64,000 nucleotides of DNA from the NCBI RefSeq assembly GCF_963675165.1, contig NC_087389.1:5938621-6002620 (forward strand), read 5' to 3'. Position numbers and translations under genes: made by a program. Positions 22,491 through 34,108 of the stretch are shown piece by piece (the stretch's first letter is position 1; the number at the start of each line of letters is the position of its first letter). This stretch comes from Halichondria panicea. Its lineage: Eukaryota > Porifera > Demospongiae > Suberitida > Halichondriidae. The notes beneath the pieces are model-generated. The model was given only the letters and a program-made list of their open reading frames with translations. It made no database searches and was not told the origin of the DNA.

Positions 22491-23022
22491 ATGCCTCGGT
22501 GCGCATGCGCAAGCGAGGTATACGGTAGTGTGTTTGTGTGTCTCTGTGTGTGTAGACTGCTACAGCTGCTCAAGGATGAATCAAGTGCAAGTAAGAGTTT
22601 CTATAGGCTTCTAGTCATGTTTCCTTGGATTTTAATTCGTGGATTTGCAAAATAATGCTTCGTTCTCGAGTTATGCCTAGTTTTGCATACTTGGAATGCC
22701 ATTGCAGCCTTTTCAGAAGCACGTAGCCAAACTTGTTTACCGAGTGTTACTACTCACTTAGTAGTTAGCTCTGCACTAGAACGCTAGCTATTGGTAGCTG
22801 CAAGAGCGAGGAAGAGAGCTAAGGCTCTGCTGATGGCAGCCGTTATAATTTTACACTTGAACATTTGGCATTGATCGTTTTTAACAACAATCATGGTCGA
22901 TCATTACCCACTCTTTGAGTTTGCATGCAGTATTGCAAAAATGTTCATCAGCTATTAGTAGCTTTTATGTTATGTAGCTTTGGCATCTCCACCGAGGCAT
23001 CAGCACCTGCAGTGCTTTCATT
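22491..23022 (+). mobile_element. Family-H element, first of a tandem pair
   Basis: Full length, from ATGCCTCGGTGCGCATGCGC to CACCTGCAGTGCTTTCATT. It is followed without spacer by another copy in the same orientation. Confidence 0.8.
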
Positions 23023-23572
23023 ATGCCTCGGTGCGCATGCGCAAGCGAGGTATACGGTAGTGTGTTTGTGTGTCTGTGTGTGTGTGTAGACCGCTACAGC
23101 TGCTCAAGGATGAATCAAGTGCAAGTAAGAGTTTCTATAGGCTTCTAGTCATGTTTACTTGGATTTTAATTCGTGGATTTGCAAAATAATGCTTCGTTCT
23201 CGAGTTATGCCTAGTTTTGCTTACTTGGAATGCCTTTTCAGAAGAGCCCGTAGCAAAACTTGTTCACCGAGTGTTATTACTCTACTTAGTAGTTAGCTCT
23301 GCACTAGAACGCTAGCTATTGGTAGCTGCAAGAGTGAGCAGAGAGCTACAAGGCTCTGCTGACTTGCAGCCATTAATTTTAGACTTGAACTTTTGGTATC
23401 GATCGTTTTTAACAACAATCATGGTTGATCATTACCCACTAGATTTATATTTGGCATGCAGCAAATTATGATAATTATAATCAATGTGTGTATGAAAGCT
23501 AGCTATTAGTAGTTTTATGTTATGTAGCTTTGGCACCTCCACCGAGGCATCAGCACCCGCGGTGCTTTCATT
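23023..23572 (+). mobile_element. Family-H element, second of a tandem pair
   Basis: Full length and in direct head-to-tail contact with the preceding copy. It includes a short (TG)n after the left end and the terminal GGTGCTTTCATT. Confidence 0.8.
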
Positions 23573-23599
23573 CTAAAGTACTATAATCCGTCTCTGTAA

Positions 23600-23829
23600 C
23601 TAGAGTTCTGATGGTCTAAATTGGAAGGGTTTTCTGATTGATCTTAACACATTATCAAAAAGGCCTCTTTCTAAGCTTTTACTAAAATTAACGTTATTGG
23701 ACCAACCTTCCAACAACTCCACCCCAGAGCTGATCTCCTCAGTGTTGATAAAGTTGAGGACCATTTCCAGTCCAACAAAACACGAGAGAATAGTGAAATC
23801 CTCGAGCTCGGACAGGCATGTCTTCATTC
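23600..23829 (-). other. Ankyrin gene E3-like sequence fused to the eIF4E3 exon
   Basis: This stretch reads ELEDFTILSCFVGLEMVLNF then INTEEISSGVELLEGWSNN. The first part matches the E3 exon at about 56840-56927 (KELEDFTILSCFVALEMVL). Here it follows the eIF4E3 exon across a CCTGTCC/CGAGCTCGAGG junction instead of KLDACPLK. It therefore looks like a recombination or deletion joint. The continuation after EMVL may show the full E3 sequence that is cut short at 56.84 kb. Confidence 0.45.
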
Positions 23830-24609
23830 CAGATCTGTACGATGTCTTGATCGAACCCTCTTATCCTCACACTCACACCACACACACAGTCACCACCGCC
23901 CACACACTCTGAGAACTGCTCACCCACAGCAGCCAACAACAGCTCCTGCCATACCTTGGTCTGAGGGGGCGGGGGATTATGACATGATTATGATTGTGAT
24001 TTCAAATGTAAAATACTTTTTTCAGTGCTTGTATCTAAGCACACCATTGGAAAGGTAATTCTGGGCTACATGTATCAGGTTTCATACAGAGGGGGGGGGG
24101 GGGCTGGGATCCCCCCCTCCCTCTAGAACTCTGAATGATGTCATAACAAAATGTATTAAGAAGCTTACTAGTAAAATGTGAAACACAAAAAAAGCCCAAA
24201 TTGCACCTCAGATGATCATTTCGTAAATTTTTTTCCAGGGAGCGGCCTCCCTGATATAAACGTTTCACCCTCTCAGCTAAAAATCCTGTATGAAACCCTG
24301 GGTCTATTGAGTGCATCAAATTGGACAATATGAACACAAATTACGGTATCTCAAAGATAGCTACCAAAACAATTGAAATTTGGAGAACAGTGCCGTTGCT
24401 TATCACAGAACTTGTATACTATAATCATGGCGCCTCACTGTGTGCATCTTTCTGACTTTGAATGACCACAATCCACCATGAGCATTATCAGAGTCCTCCC
24501 AAATAGGTCTCCTATTCTCATTCCTCATAAGATGGTAGCTCTCTCTCTCGTCCAACTGCTCTATGGGACGAATATTGTTGACCACACCCCAAAATGCCTG
24601 TTGGTGGGT
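23830..24609 (-). CDS. EIF4E3: eIF4E family (eIF4E3-like), two internal exons
   Basis: Exon a (24439-24609) encodes THQQAFWGVVNNIRP, then SYHLMRNENRRPIWEDSDNA and GGLWSFKVRK. Exon b (about 23830-23960) encodes TKVWQELLLAAVGEQFSEC, a Gly/Asp-rich loop, GVSVRIRGFDQDIVQIWNED. The two join in phase 0. The pattern SYHLMR..RRPxWE..NAxGGxW..K...W.ELLLA.xGEQF..C...D is that of eIF4E3, a cap-binding translation factor. The conserved WE and GEQF motifs are present. N- and C-terminal exons were not found, and exon b runs straight into ankyrin-gene sequence, so the gene is at least partial and perhaps broken. Confidence 0.7.
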
Positions 24610-24669
24610 CTGTATTGATATTATAATGAACGTGATGGACATCACCTTGATGGTCTTGACTATACACAA

Positions 24670-25660
24670 AGGTTTTAGATTCTCAAAGAAATCTTTGGCA
24701 GTTGCTCCTCTTCGTGTACTGTATGAATAATGAGAACATTCACAATATAATTATAATAACACGCACACACCATATTATAGTACAGGGGCACAGCACAAAA
24801 TACACTATAGAGTACAACACTAGTAGTAGATACAGCATGGGACAGAGGGCCAGTTGCCTGTATGACTATTGCATAAAACACGAGGATTCTCATACTACAT
24901 CTGTTTTATATCACGATGACTCTTTACCAAATCATGCCTCGAGGCTATGCGTAATATAACAGGGAAGGGAGTGTATGACTTGACTACACCTTGTTACCTG
25001 GACACAGCACAACGATACTTTACAAGGAGGGGGACAGCACAAACACAGAACTGGCATAACTAGCTACACACACACAATGGCCACCACCAGATATATAACT
25101 ACACCATTTTGTCCCCCTATCAACTATCCAGTTTCTACACACACACACACGTACGTACACACACTCACGCGTCATGCCAAAACGTCCACGGTGAGTTAAG
25201 GAGATAATTATCAGGGTTGCCCCCACTAGGCTCATTCACAGCCACGGCATCTTCCCTTGCCTTCCTTGATAGCCTGGGAGAGCTGGTCCGCATCTCTTCA
25301 CCACCTTACCCTGTTCTCAGAGTGTCTTCTGCCACTTGCACTGTACCGTCAGCCGGCCATCTTGAGCTTGTAGGGAAACAGGTGGGCGAAACTAGCAAAA
25401 CACAGATGTAGTTTATTCTAATGACGACCCTCTCCTAGCTTAACAACAGTTTATTCCTTGGACGACCTTTACCATTATTCTTGCACACTGGGCCACTTTA
25501 TAATGACAAATATATAGCACAAATCAAGGAAATAAATTGACTAAGACAGTACAAGTATGACATGCACAATAATGAGTTAGGTTCTATTGCACACCACATG
25601 CAGGTTCAGGTTTTCTGTGTGTGAAATAATTGCATAATGATACTGAAACACGATGACAGC
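24670..25660. other. No gene resolved
   Basis: Short open frames only. The expected first eIF4E3 exons were looked for here and not recognised. CA-rich tracts occur near 25065 and 25140. Confidence 0.3.
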
Positions 25661-25670
25661 ATGATTCACT

Positions 25671-26425
25671 TACCTAGCTGCTGACTGACAAATGTAAGTG
25701 GCCAATTCTTCCATTCTCATATCCAGTACGATGTCCACTAGTGCTCGGTACGTGGCTGCACCTGGATTATGCTGTCTCCACACCTTTAGAGTATGAAACT
25801 TGCTGTTTGCATGTCATTGAGATACCAATCAAGTTTAACGTCTTTCTGTTCAGCAGGGCTCAGCCCCAACATAGCAGGGTAGGTCTCCACATTGTCAAAG
25901 TGATCTGCCAGGTCCAACATGTCAGTCTCTTTAATTTCAGTGTCAAGTTGAGAGTCGGTCACTTTTGTACGCTCCTTCAATTCCTCAATGGTCACAGTCC
26001 TCGGTCCACCAGCTCCTGGGAGAAGGAAAGGGATGTAGTTAAATGGGCGTACAAGTTTTACATATAGACATTAAATTCCTATAGCTGTACAGAACACTAC
26101 CTTGTATTATAAACGGGTACTAATTTTAGCGAATTTGTAATTATTAAGTATCCGCTAATAATTTCTTCTTTTTCTAACGTTTAAAACTCTTACTTATACA
26201 TCTATAATTATTGTGCTAATGAATTTGCTATAAATCTGCAAAAATGAGTACCCTAAAAACGGTGAAAACGTTCAAATTACTACCCATCTATAAATAAGGT
26301 ATATACAACTGATATAATTATGCATACCTGAGGGAATGGTGCGTGGATATGAAGTGAGGACATCTTGTGAGGTATCTCCTTCAGTGACATCAGATGGTAC
26401 AGCATCAGTCAGTACAGTAGAGGCT
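25671..26425 (-). pseudogene. NLR 3' fragment: linker and Death-domain exons
   Basis: It copies the last two exons of the NLR gene at 13.1 kb. The linker exon (about 26330-26420) encodes LTDAVPSDVTEG plus an extra piece (DTSQDVLTSYPR). The Death exon (about 25671-26019) reads TDMLDLADHFDNVETYPAML and then needs a one-base shift at AACAGCAAGTTTCATACTC to continue into LKVWRQHNPGAATYRALVDI. The NACHT and LRR exons are absent; a family-H element lies immediately upstream in the minus-strand sense. Confidence 0.8.
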
Positions 26426-26447
26426 GTGTGTGTATTCATTAATAATA

Positions 26448-26858
26448 TGAAAGCACCGCGGGTACTGATGTCTCGGTGGAGGTGCCAAAGCTACATAACA
26501 TAAAACTACTAGCTAGCTTTTAAATTATCAATATCATGATGAATTTTGCTGCATTGCAATCACAGGGAAACTCAAATAGTGGGTAATGATCGACCGTTAA
26601 TTAATGGCTGCAAGTCAGCAGAGCCTTACAGCACTCTTCTCACTCTTGCAGCTACCAATAGCTAGCGTTTTAGTGCAGAGCTAACTACTAAGTAGAGTAG
26701 CAACACTCGGTGAACAAGTTTTGCTACGGACTCTTCTGACAAGGCATTCCAAGTAAGCACAACTAGGCATAACTCGAGAACGAAGCTTTATTTTGCAAAT
26801 CCACAAATAGCATGCCAAGAAAACATGACTAGAAGCCTATAGAAACTCTTACTTGCAC
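26448..26858 (-). mobile_element. Family-H element, truncated at a CRELD exon
   Basis: It starts ATGAAAGCACCGCGGGTACTG and ends at CTCTTACTTGCACA, lacking the TGCGCATGCGCA end. The cut lies directly against the calcium-binding EGF exon, whose 3' part is missing. Confidence 0.7.
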
Positions 26859-27042
26859 AGATGGAGTCGATCATCTTCTCTATATACACTCATCAATATC
26901 TGGTGGGCCAGGGTGAGTCACACTGTGTACTAGTGCAAGCCAGTCTCCTCACCTGTACAAGATCCCTCCACCTCCTCATATCCCAGGGCACACTCCTTAC
27001 AGCTGTCAGCCCCCAGACCTGTCAGGCATGCCCTATCACACA
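26859..27042 (-). pseudogene. CRELD-type EGF exon pair, copy 3 (truncated)
   Basis: The Cys-rich exon has lost nine bases in frame, including a Cys codon. The calcium-binding EGF exon stops at the family-H element, so its later cysteines are gone. Confidence 0.7.
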
Positions 27043-27081
27043 CTGCATGGATGCATGTGCGTGGTGTGTGGGTGTGTGTGG

Positions 27082-27112
<31 letters not shown>

Positions 27113-27944
27113 GGGAGATGGTGAAAGTACATGTCACTGTGGGTCAAACGTAACTTATGACATGCATTCACATTATTATGTTGAAGAGCTTATGGTTGAG
27201 TCATGTGACCACCGCCTTAGGGTCCCGCCCACACCACAAGATCTGGTGTGTGTGAGTGAGAGTTTGAAATAAAGAATGCATCGCCGCCATGGCAAAGGGT
27301 TAGCTAATTTAAAATTTAAGGGGCTCTCCCTGCAAGTGCAGAAAATTACCGTTCGATTGCTTAACTAAAACAATACATTTTATGGCGAGCACATACAGTC
27401 AGTCGAGATAGTTCGACCATAGGGAGAATACACGGATAACTGCAAACATGTTATTAGCGGAAATTCTAATACTTTAACTATGGAAAGTGAACTGTTTAAT
27501 GTAGTGTGTCTGCTAATTTCATGTGCTTCTATTGAGTTGGGACTTCCCCTGATTATAATGCCTGATTATAAGAGGTGTCTTTATTTCAAGGGTGGTCAGT
27601 GTAGCCACACCCCCTCACCTGTAATGGCGTGCTGTATCTTCCTCTTCCTCTCTAGGATGCTCCTCTCCTGGTCCTCCACTGACTTGTGATAGAGCTACTC
27701 ACCACACAACCTCGTCTGACAACACACCTGAAACAAGGGACAACAATTTGTTATGTTGGAGAACTTTTAATACTGTAATACTTATATCATAGTGCTGCTC
27801 ACAAGCATCACTTACAGGAAGATAGACTCTTTAAGCCTGCACTCAGTATTGTATTCATTCTTGCTTTGAATACTTTTCTCTTTAGTTTCTGATAGATCCA
27901 TGTGGCACCATCAAAGCAAAGCAAAACTCAAAAGTAGGGAGGGA

Positions 27945-28035
27945 GCTGAGGGGGAGGGGCTGGTGTTTTATTCATTTCCCTTTAGCCTATGAAGGGAAAT
28001 GAATAAAACACCAGCCCCGCCCCCTCCCACTAATT
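27945..28035. repeat. ~90 bp foldback, GGGGCTGGTGTTTTATTCAT arms
   Basis: Long near-perfect arms lie around CCTATGAAG. Related foldbacks are at about 3360-3415, 41279-41340 and 53040-53126; the copy near 12755-12790 keeps only one arm. They mark the edge of the EGF duplication block. Confidence 0.75.
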
Positions 28036-28218
28036 AATTGTCTCTCAATTAAGAACTTATGACAATGACAATTTATAGCACCAATAGAACAACAGACAAA
28101 TAGTAATAATTAATGTCCAAAATTGTAGACCACAGTCAATAATTGTATCAAATTATCACTTGAGGACAACACAATGAATGAGGTATAATTATACAAAAAC
28201 AAAGTGTGTAAATTATGT

Positions 28219-28317
28219 TCAGTTCAAGTCCAGGAAGCAGCTGTCACAGATTCTGACCAACTTCTTTGAGGAGGGCAGCTGGGTGCTTTGTGAAGTGCAC
28301 TGTTGGCAGAATATCAT

Positions 28318-28318
<1 letters not shown>
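28219..28318 (-). CDS. FYVE zinc-finger terminal exon, copy 2
   Basis: A 100 nt exon follows a (CA)n acceptor. With a phase-2 entry it reads [20 protein letters not shown] then LVRICDSCFLDLN and stop. The C..C ... R(I/V)CDSC ending at the protein C-terminus is that of an EEA1- or RUFY-type FYVE finger, which binds PtdIns3P on early endosomes. The N-terminal half of the finger (the R(R/K)HHCR exon) was not found nearby. Confidence 0.65.
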
Positions 28319-28363
<45 letters not shown>

Positions 28364-29310
28364 AGAATGGTATATACAGAAGTATAGGGGGTGGGATCGG
28401 GCTTTCCGACACATAATTACTGACTCAGCCTAAAACTTAGAAACAGCTCAAAGTTATAAATGCAATCCGATCTGTATCTAGGTTATTTTGCATATAGTCT
28501 ATCACAGTGTGTCTACATTATTTTGGGAAGCTCTTCAGTAATAGTTAAGGGACTATAGAAAAAAAAAAGGAAACAAAAGAACAAACAGCACAAAACCATA
28601 CTGGTAGAAAAAAAGCAATCAGATGCCCGACCTTGAGAGTCGAGAATGATGGGTTAAAGAGTCTTTAACGGTGCACCAACCCTCCCCATTCATCTGTTGC
28701 ATTCAGAACGACTAGTATACTCAATAATTATTGTTAGCTACTCACTTGGGGCCATGCTGATTGTAAGCTATATTCACATTGGAGGTAATGCTGACATAAA
28801 GTATAGAACTTATCTTAGACTTGATATTGGCTGCTGTAATACTTTAACTTAGCTTGTGCATGGCTTGTGTCAACTAAATCTGACCTTGAGGGAGGCTTAA
28901 TTTATAAGGTACAGGCCTGTATTGTCTGGGCCAGGTTTTGTGGTGGTAGAATCTGATAATGGGGATGGGTCTATGTGGTTCTTCTATAGGTGGCAAGCAC
29001 AAAACAATCTAATTTTGGTTCTTAGAATTAGCACAAGGCATTAGTCAAAATAAATAGATAGTAGTGTGTGTGTGTGTGTGTGTGGCTAAATCTGACCTTG
29101 AGGGAGGCTTAATTTATAAGGCCTAGGAACAGGCCTGTATTGTCTGGGCTAGGTGGTTTTGTGGGGGTATAGTATCTGATAATGGGGATGGGTCTATGTG
29201 GTTCTTCTATAGGTGGTGGCAAGCACAATCAACCTCTTCTTAGAAATTAGCACAAGGCATTAGTCAAGATAGTAGTGTGTGTGTGTGTGTGTGTGTGTGT
29301 GGGGTGTCCT
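28319..29310. repeat. (TG)n tracts and an internal tandem duplication
   Basis: About 28870-29065 and 29085-29295 are near-copies, each starting CTAAATCTGACCTTGAGGGA and ending in (TG)n. One unit recurs at about 53572-53820. The rest is non-coding. Confidence 0.7.
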
Positions 29311-30101
29311 AAAATCCTTATCATTACACAAAATCACCATAGAATGTTGCTATTCTAACAACATCCTGAGCAATGATGGCTTCCAGAACTTGTATGGTAC
29401 TTTTTAGGGCTAATATTTTCTGGCTAATCTTCGAGACCCTCGACAATTCCCCGCTATAAGGTGGTATCAATGGTAGATGCTCTTATCTACTCTTGGTGGT
29501 ATGGAAACTCACATACAAATTATGGTGAGGATTTGAAGTGGAGAATGGGCTGGGACTAGCTTGCATACATGTATACCAGCAGATGTGGTGGGAGGGGGGC
29601 GCAGTCATAGTGTGTGTGTGTGTGTGTGGTGTGTGTGTGGTGGGAAGGTGTGTGTGTGGTGTGTGTGTGTGGGGGGGGGGGTGCAGTCATAGTGTGTGTA
29701 TAGGTACACTAGTTATAATTCAAGCAAGGACATGTTGCAGCAGTTGAACATCTTTCAGCAGCCATAACTTTAGTACCGTGACCCCGATTTCAAAAATTTG
29801 ATGATTTTCTGAAAGCTTAGAAAGAGACCTTTCAAATGATACATTTCAATCCAATATTTAGATGTGGTCATAATTCAACTTTGAACCCTGGGATATTATT
29901 ACATGGTATCGTGCTAAATCTGTCATCTCCCAAATATCTGGTACTATTTGAAAAGTCTTTTTCTAAGCTTTCGGAAAATCATAAAATTGGATCCACGGAA
30001 TTCAAGTTATGGCGACTGAACGAGTCCACTAACCAATTGATTAAACGGGGGACATGTACATGTAGTACATACCTGCACATTAATTTATACTATTCACTCA
30101 C

Positions 30102-30305
30102 TCTAACACTTCTTGGGGGGTGGCTGTTCGATAGTCAATGGTATTATGGTCCTCCCCTTTATCTGCCGCCTCATGACCTCTGTCCTTTGACCCTCGTGAC
30201 CTCTTATTAGCAGCAGGATCCGGGGGTACAGGGGGACGATTGGAGGATCATTTAGGGATAGTGGGTGGTTCAGGGGGCGCCTTCCGCACAGATACTTGAC
30301 CCCTG
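30102..30305 (-). pseudogene. Ankyrin gene exon E9, copy 3 (nonsense)
   Basis: Full length (204 nt) with good splice sites, but a CGA codon has become TGA (30248-30250), giving TIPK-stop. The change has the form of a CpG-type transition. Confidence 0.8.
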
Positions 30306-30309
30306 CTGG

Positions 30310-30900
30310 GGGGAGGGGGTTGATAATTCACTTTTTGTATCATTTGATAGGATATAAAGAGAGCTACAGAAAACTCTATTTATGACAATTACCGTATACG
30401 CTTGATCAGGAGCCGCGGCTACTAAATGTTTCATTTGCTGGAAGAGGAGGCTACAATTCAAGAGAGGCCACGTACTGTTCAAGAGCGGCGTTTATTAGCT
30501 CCAAAATATTTTGTTTGTCATTAAATTGTTGTTTATAAACTTGAACTCTGTCATGAGAAAGTCTTTGTGAAGCACTAACAAGCTGCTACTTGTAGCTACG
30601 TACATGTAGCTAGCTGCTAGTAATAATTGTTTTTGGCTGCCACGTGCAGAAATGCTAGAGTCAAAGTTCACTGAGGCTACTATTTGAGAGCGGCTACTAA
30701 ATGTTTCATTTTGCTAGCAAGGGAGGCTACTATTTGAGTGCGGCCTTTATACAAGAGCGGCCTCTGATCGAGCATATACGGTAATACAAGAGTGCTCTTG
30801 TTTGATAAAATTGGGTCAAATGGACCACGGATAATTACTAACTTTGGGCACAAAATAATTTCTGAGATACACCCACGGTTATATATACGAACACAAGGAA
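30310..30900. other. Ankyrin-gene intron with repeated CGGCTACTAAATGTTTCATT
   Basis: CGGCTACTAAATGTTTCATT occurs at about 30416 and 30690, near repeats of GGAGGCTACTATTTGAG and AAGAGCGGC. It looks like a fragmented small transposon. No exon seen. Confidence 0.4.
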
Positions 30901-30945
30901 ATAATTACGTGTGTAGAATAATCATTACAGAGTGATTGCACTTAC

Positions 30946-31754
30946 TTCTTATTGGCTGATGGTGTAGTAGCCCCTCCCCCTCCAGTGGGCGGAGTGTCCT
31001 GGTTCATGTGCAGTATTGATGCCATGAGGTCGACGTGATGTTCCCTCATCTTAGTCAGTCTCTCCTCGTGACTAGTCAGCAGTTTAGTAATGGCAGATTC
31101 ATGCTCTTTCTCTAGACTGGAGAATGCATCTCGTAACTGTCCATTCTCCTTCTGTACACTGAGGGGGTGTGTGGGTGTGGCAAGGGGGAGGGGCTTATTA
31201 CAGTAACAGTGCAGACAATTGAGTGGTGTAGTTAGGTTATCAAAAAATAACAAATACCGTATAGCGGGTAATTTTTATGGGGCAAAATATTCGTGGTTTT
31301 CGTGATTGAACACTAGCTGGACCACGAATATTTTACCCACGAATGAAGCGACCTTGACCACCTTTACACTGTACCTGCAGTGAAAGCAGCAACTACGAAC
31401 ATACTATCCACAAAGTGACTAAATATTGCTCAACCACGAATATTTTGCCCCTACTGAAAATTACCGGCTATACGGTAGACACTAGCAGTAGCAATTCTCC
31501 CAGTGACACACTCTCATACAGACTTGCACATACACCACCATACACACACACTACACAATCCCTAATTAAAGGCCCTCCACTTACATAGCGAGCTGCTCGG
31601 CCATGTGTGTCAGTTCTCCGGAGAGTGCCCAACAAGTCTCGTACATCGTGAGATAGCGGACACAGATATTCTGACCCATAGCATCGGCCCAATCTACCGG
31701 CTTCTGGTTCTCCCTGTCCGTGTGGACCATGCTGTAGCCAAAGTCCATGAGCAG

Positions 31755-31830
<76 letters not shown>

Positions 31831-32150
31831 TGAGCGGTGTGTGTGTGTGTGGGTAGGGGAGTGATACAGCTAGACTTAGAACTCTAAAACCAAAAACATG
31901 ATTGGAGTTATCGTTGCTACAGTAGCTATGTGATACACACGTTTCAGACTTGAGCAAGCACTTATTACACTAACAGCACACATCCACCCACCCACTCATA
32001 CATCCGCCCACTCACCTGTAGATAGTCGAGGTGTCCTCCCTGTGCTGCAAAGTGGGCGGGGGTCACACCGGACTCATCCAGTATCTCCGTCACTTCCGAC
32101 TGTTCGTTCCTCTTCTTCACCGTCTTGAGAAGCCACTCAAGGCACTTGGC
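30946..32150 (-). CDS. Ankyrin/coiled-coil gene, exons E6-E7-E8 (intact)
   Basis: Three exons in consistent phase. E6 (32016-32150) is an ankyrin-type repeat: AKCLEWLLKTVKKRN ... ILDESGVTPAHFAAQGGHLD. E7 (31585-31754) continues LLMDFGYSMVHTDRENQKPV ... MYETCWALSGELTHMAEQLA. E8 (30946-31158) is a coiled coil: VQKENGQLRDAFSSLEKEHE ... KMREHHVDLMASIL, then a Gly/Thr/Pro hinge. E6 to E7 is phase 0, E7 to E8 and E8 to E9 are phase 2. Ankyrin repeats bind proteins; the coiled coil suggests oligomerisation. The family is not assigned (a synphilin- or espin-like layout is possible). This is the only intact E7 and the only E8 in the window, but the next exon downstream here (E9, 30.2 kb) carries a stop. 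Confidence 0.7.
31257..31475. mobile_element. 219 bp element, CCGTATAGCGGGTAATTTT ends
   Basis: The termini CCGTATAGCGGGTAATTTT and AAAATTACCGGCTATACGG are flanked by TA on both sides. Internal AATATTCGTGG motifs are inverted. It lies in the intron between E7 and E8. Partial copies are next to E7 at 9.26, 48.2 and 55.03 kb, and a full one is at 63431-63609. Confidence 0.75.
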
Positions 32151-32710
32151 CTGTCATGTGACGAGCACGTATACCATATTAATATCATGTGACAAATAGA
32201 ATAAGTTATGGACAGTCTAAGTTAGCAAATAATTATTTCGAAAAGTAGTGGCTATTTTTATTTCTAAATCTCCCCTAAAATGTAGAGGCCGGTGGTTAGT
32301 ACCAATCACCACCACCGACCAGTGTGGGCACATCAATAGCAACCTATAACTAGGTATACACACACGCAAGAACAGCTAGTCGGACAATACGCACAATTAG
32401 CAAGTGCTACAACAATACACAAACAAACAAACTAACAACAACACATTGCTACCAATCAGCACACTCATCAATACCATATAGCTATTTCAAAGGGCTACAA
32501 AATGAATCTTTTAATCGTGAAAATGCATAATTCAAGTTACATACAAAAATTAAAATTCATGAACCATGGCACTACAATACTTGAACAATATTTGAATATT
32601 TGCGAGCACTCAAAGTTAGCTATCAAAATGTAAAGCTTCTAAACAGAAAAATCACCAGCTACAAAGGAAGTCAGCCCTTTCTAGTAACCACACTTCCTGT
32701 GTTAACTTAC

Positions 32711-33710
32711 CATCAAGGTTAGTTGAGCACAACCACTGCTTTAGATCATCATAGCCCTCCTCCTTATGTCTCCTGTGTGCAGGGACACTACATTAGTCAC
32801 ACCAACTACAACACCAGAGGAGGATCGTCAGGGTCAAAAGGTCTAGTCTTAATCATAAAACTGCTTCTGGGAGACTTTCCACTCAGCTATTGACCCTGAC
32901 AACCCTCCTCTGCTCCAACCGCATGTGCAAATTCAACAGTCTCCTGTACAGTATAAGTCAACACCAGTTTAACAACTTCCATTCTCAAATTCAAGCGTTA
33001 TTTTAACAACTTTACACACACAGGCAGAGTCACTTATTCAACACAACTGTTGTATTACTGGCTCTTGTAAATGTACTCACAGCTTGAACCACCATCTCTC
33101 AATGTCCTCCTCATAATTCTCCAGCAGTCGATGGCACTGCATTGAAACACACACAGCTTTATACATTGCAGGCACTCGTGTATGTACGTATGTCACTATA
33201 TAACTCCCTAGCAACCAATGAGAGCATGGATACATAGTGACAGAGCTTACACACAGCTTTATACATTGCAGGCACTCGTGTATGTACGTATGTCACTATA
33301 TAACTCCCTAGCAACCAATGAGGAGCATGGATACATAGTGACAGAGCTTACATCATAATTTGAATGTTCGTCCAGCATCTCGATCAATCGAACCTCACTG
33401 CAAGACAACTTTTTGAGAGTGTGAGTGCAATTAGACGGAGGCTACCTGTTAGCGTAGGAGGCGAGTTTCTCCTCCTCCCAATTCGTGTCCCCATCAGCAA
33501 AGTTTGACTTGGCTGTGTCGTCCATCCTCTGGGGGGAGGGGCAGCGTATGAATTACCCCATACACCTCAACACATTTTAATGATGTTCACACTCACTTTG
33601 TTGAAGGCTTGGACAAAATCTTTGCATACTTTACATGATGGTTTGACAGCCAGAGAGTAGCTTGCCAGGAGGAGGACAATGAGTACCAATGATCTGTCGA
33701 GTGTATTCAT
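32711..33710 (-). CDS. CRELD: CRELD N-terminal half: signal peptide and WE domain
   Basis: Five exons: 33597-33710, 33446-33528, 33352-33397, 33081-33136 and 32711-32772, in consistent phase. The start ATG (33708-33710) is followed by a signal peptide (MNTLDRSLVLIVLLLASYSL). The mature part has KPSCKVCKDFVQAFNK, then DDTAKSNFADGDTNWEEEKL, SEVRLIEMLDE, CHRLLENYEEDIERWWFKLR and LKQWLC. The CxxC, W-E-E-(E)-K and ExxIExWW pattern is the WE domain of CRELD, an ER-resident disulphide-linked chaperone-like protein. The last donor is phase 1. The expected next exon (laminin-like EGF) is not found, and ankyrin-gene exon E6 follows instead. EGF modules in matching phase are scattered at 48.8, 52.1, 40.3, 26.9, 10.7 and 2.4 kb. 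Confidence 0.8.
33151..33351. repeat. 101 bp tandem duplication in a CRELD intron
   Basis: Two nearly identical units start ACACAGCTTTATACATTGCA at 33151 and 33251. The duplicated unit ends in the splice-donor region of the WE-domain exon 3 (minus-strand GTAAGCTCTGTC), so that donor motif is present twice. Confidence 0.85.
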
Positions 33711-34108
33711 ACCCTTAAGCTGGCATAGTCACTCAACTCAGTTTAGAATGTGGAAGATGTGAAGATTGGTACGGGTCGTTTCACCCACCTGAATATAATT
33801 TTTGTATAGCCTCGATCACAGGCCACACTTCCTAGGGCCAGGCCAGTGATGATGAAGCAATATGTGTTCAGTCTCTTGACTATAGAATCAATTGCAAGGC
33901 CAGGTCTTAGTGATTAATCGTGTGAGCGTTGCTATAGTGTTCATAATAATGATTGCGCATGCTCTTTTCACATTCCATCACAATAATTATAAGCAGACAC
34001 ATAAAACAGCATCAATAAAACAAAACGTTAAAGTAATTATTTCAGTTTTGTTCAGTTCTGCAATGAATCTACAAATGTGTGTAGCAGTGTCTCCTCTTTG
34101 CTACACTC

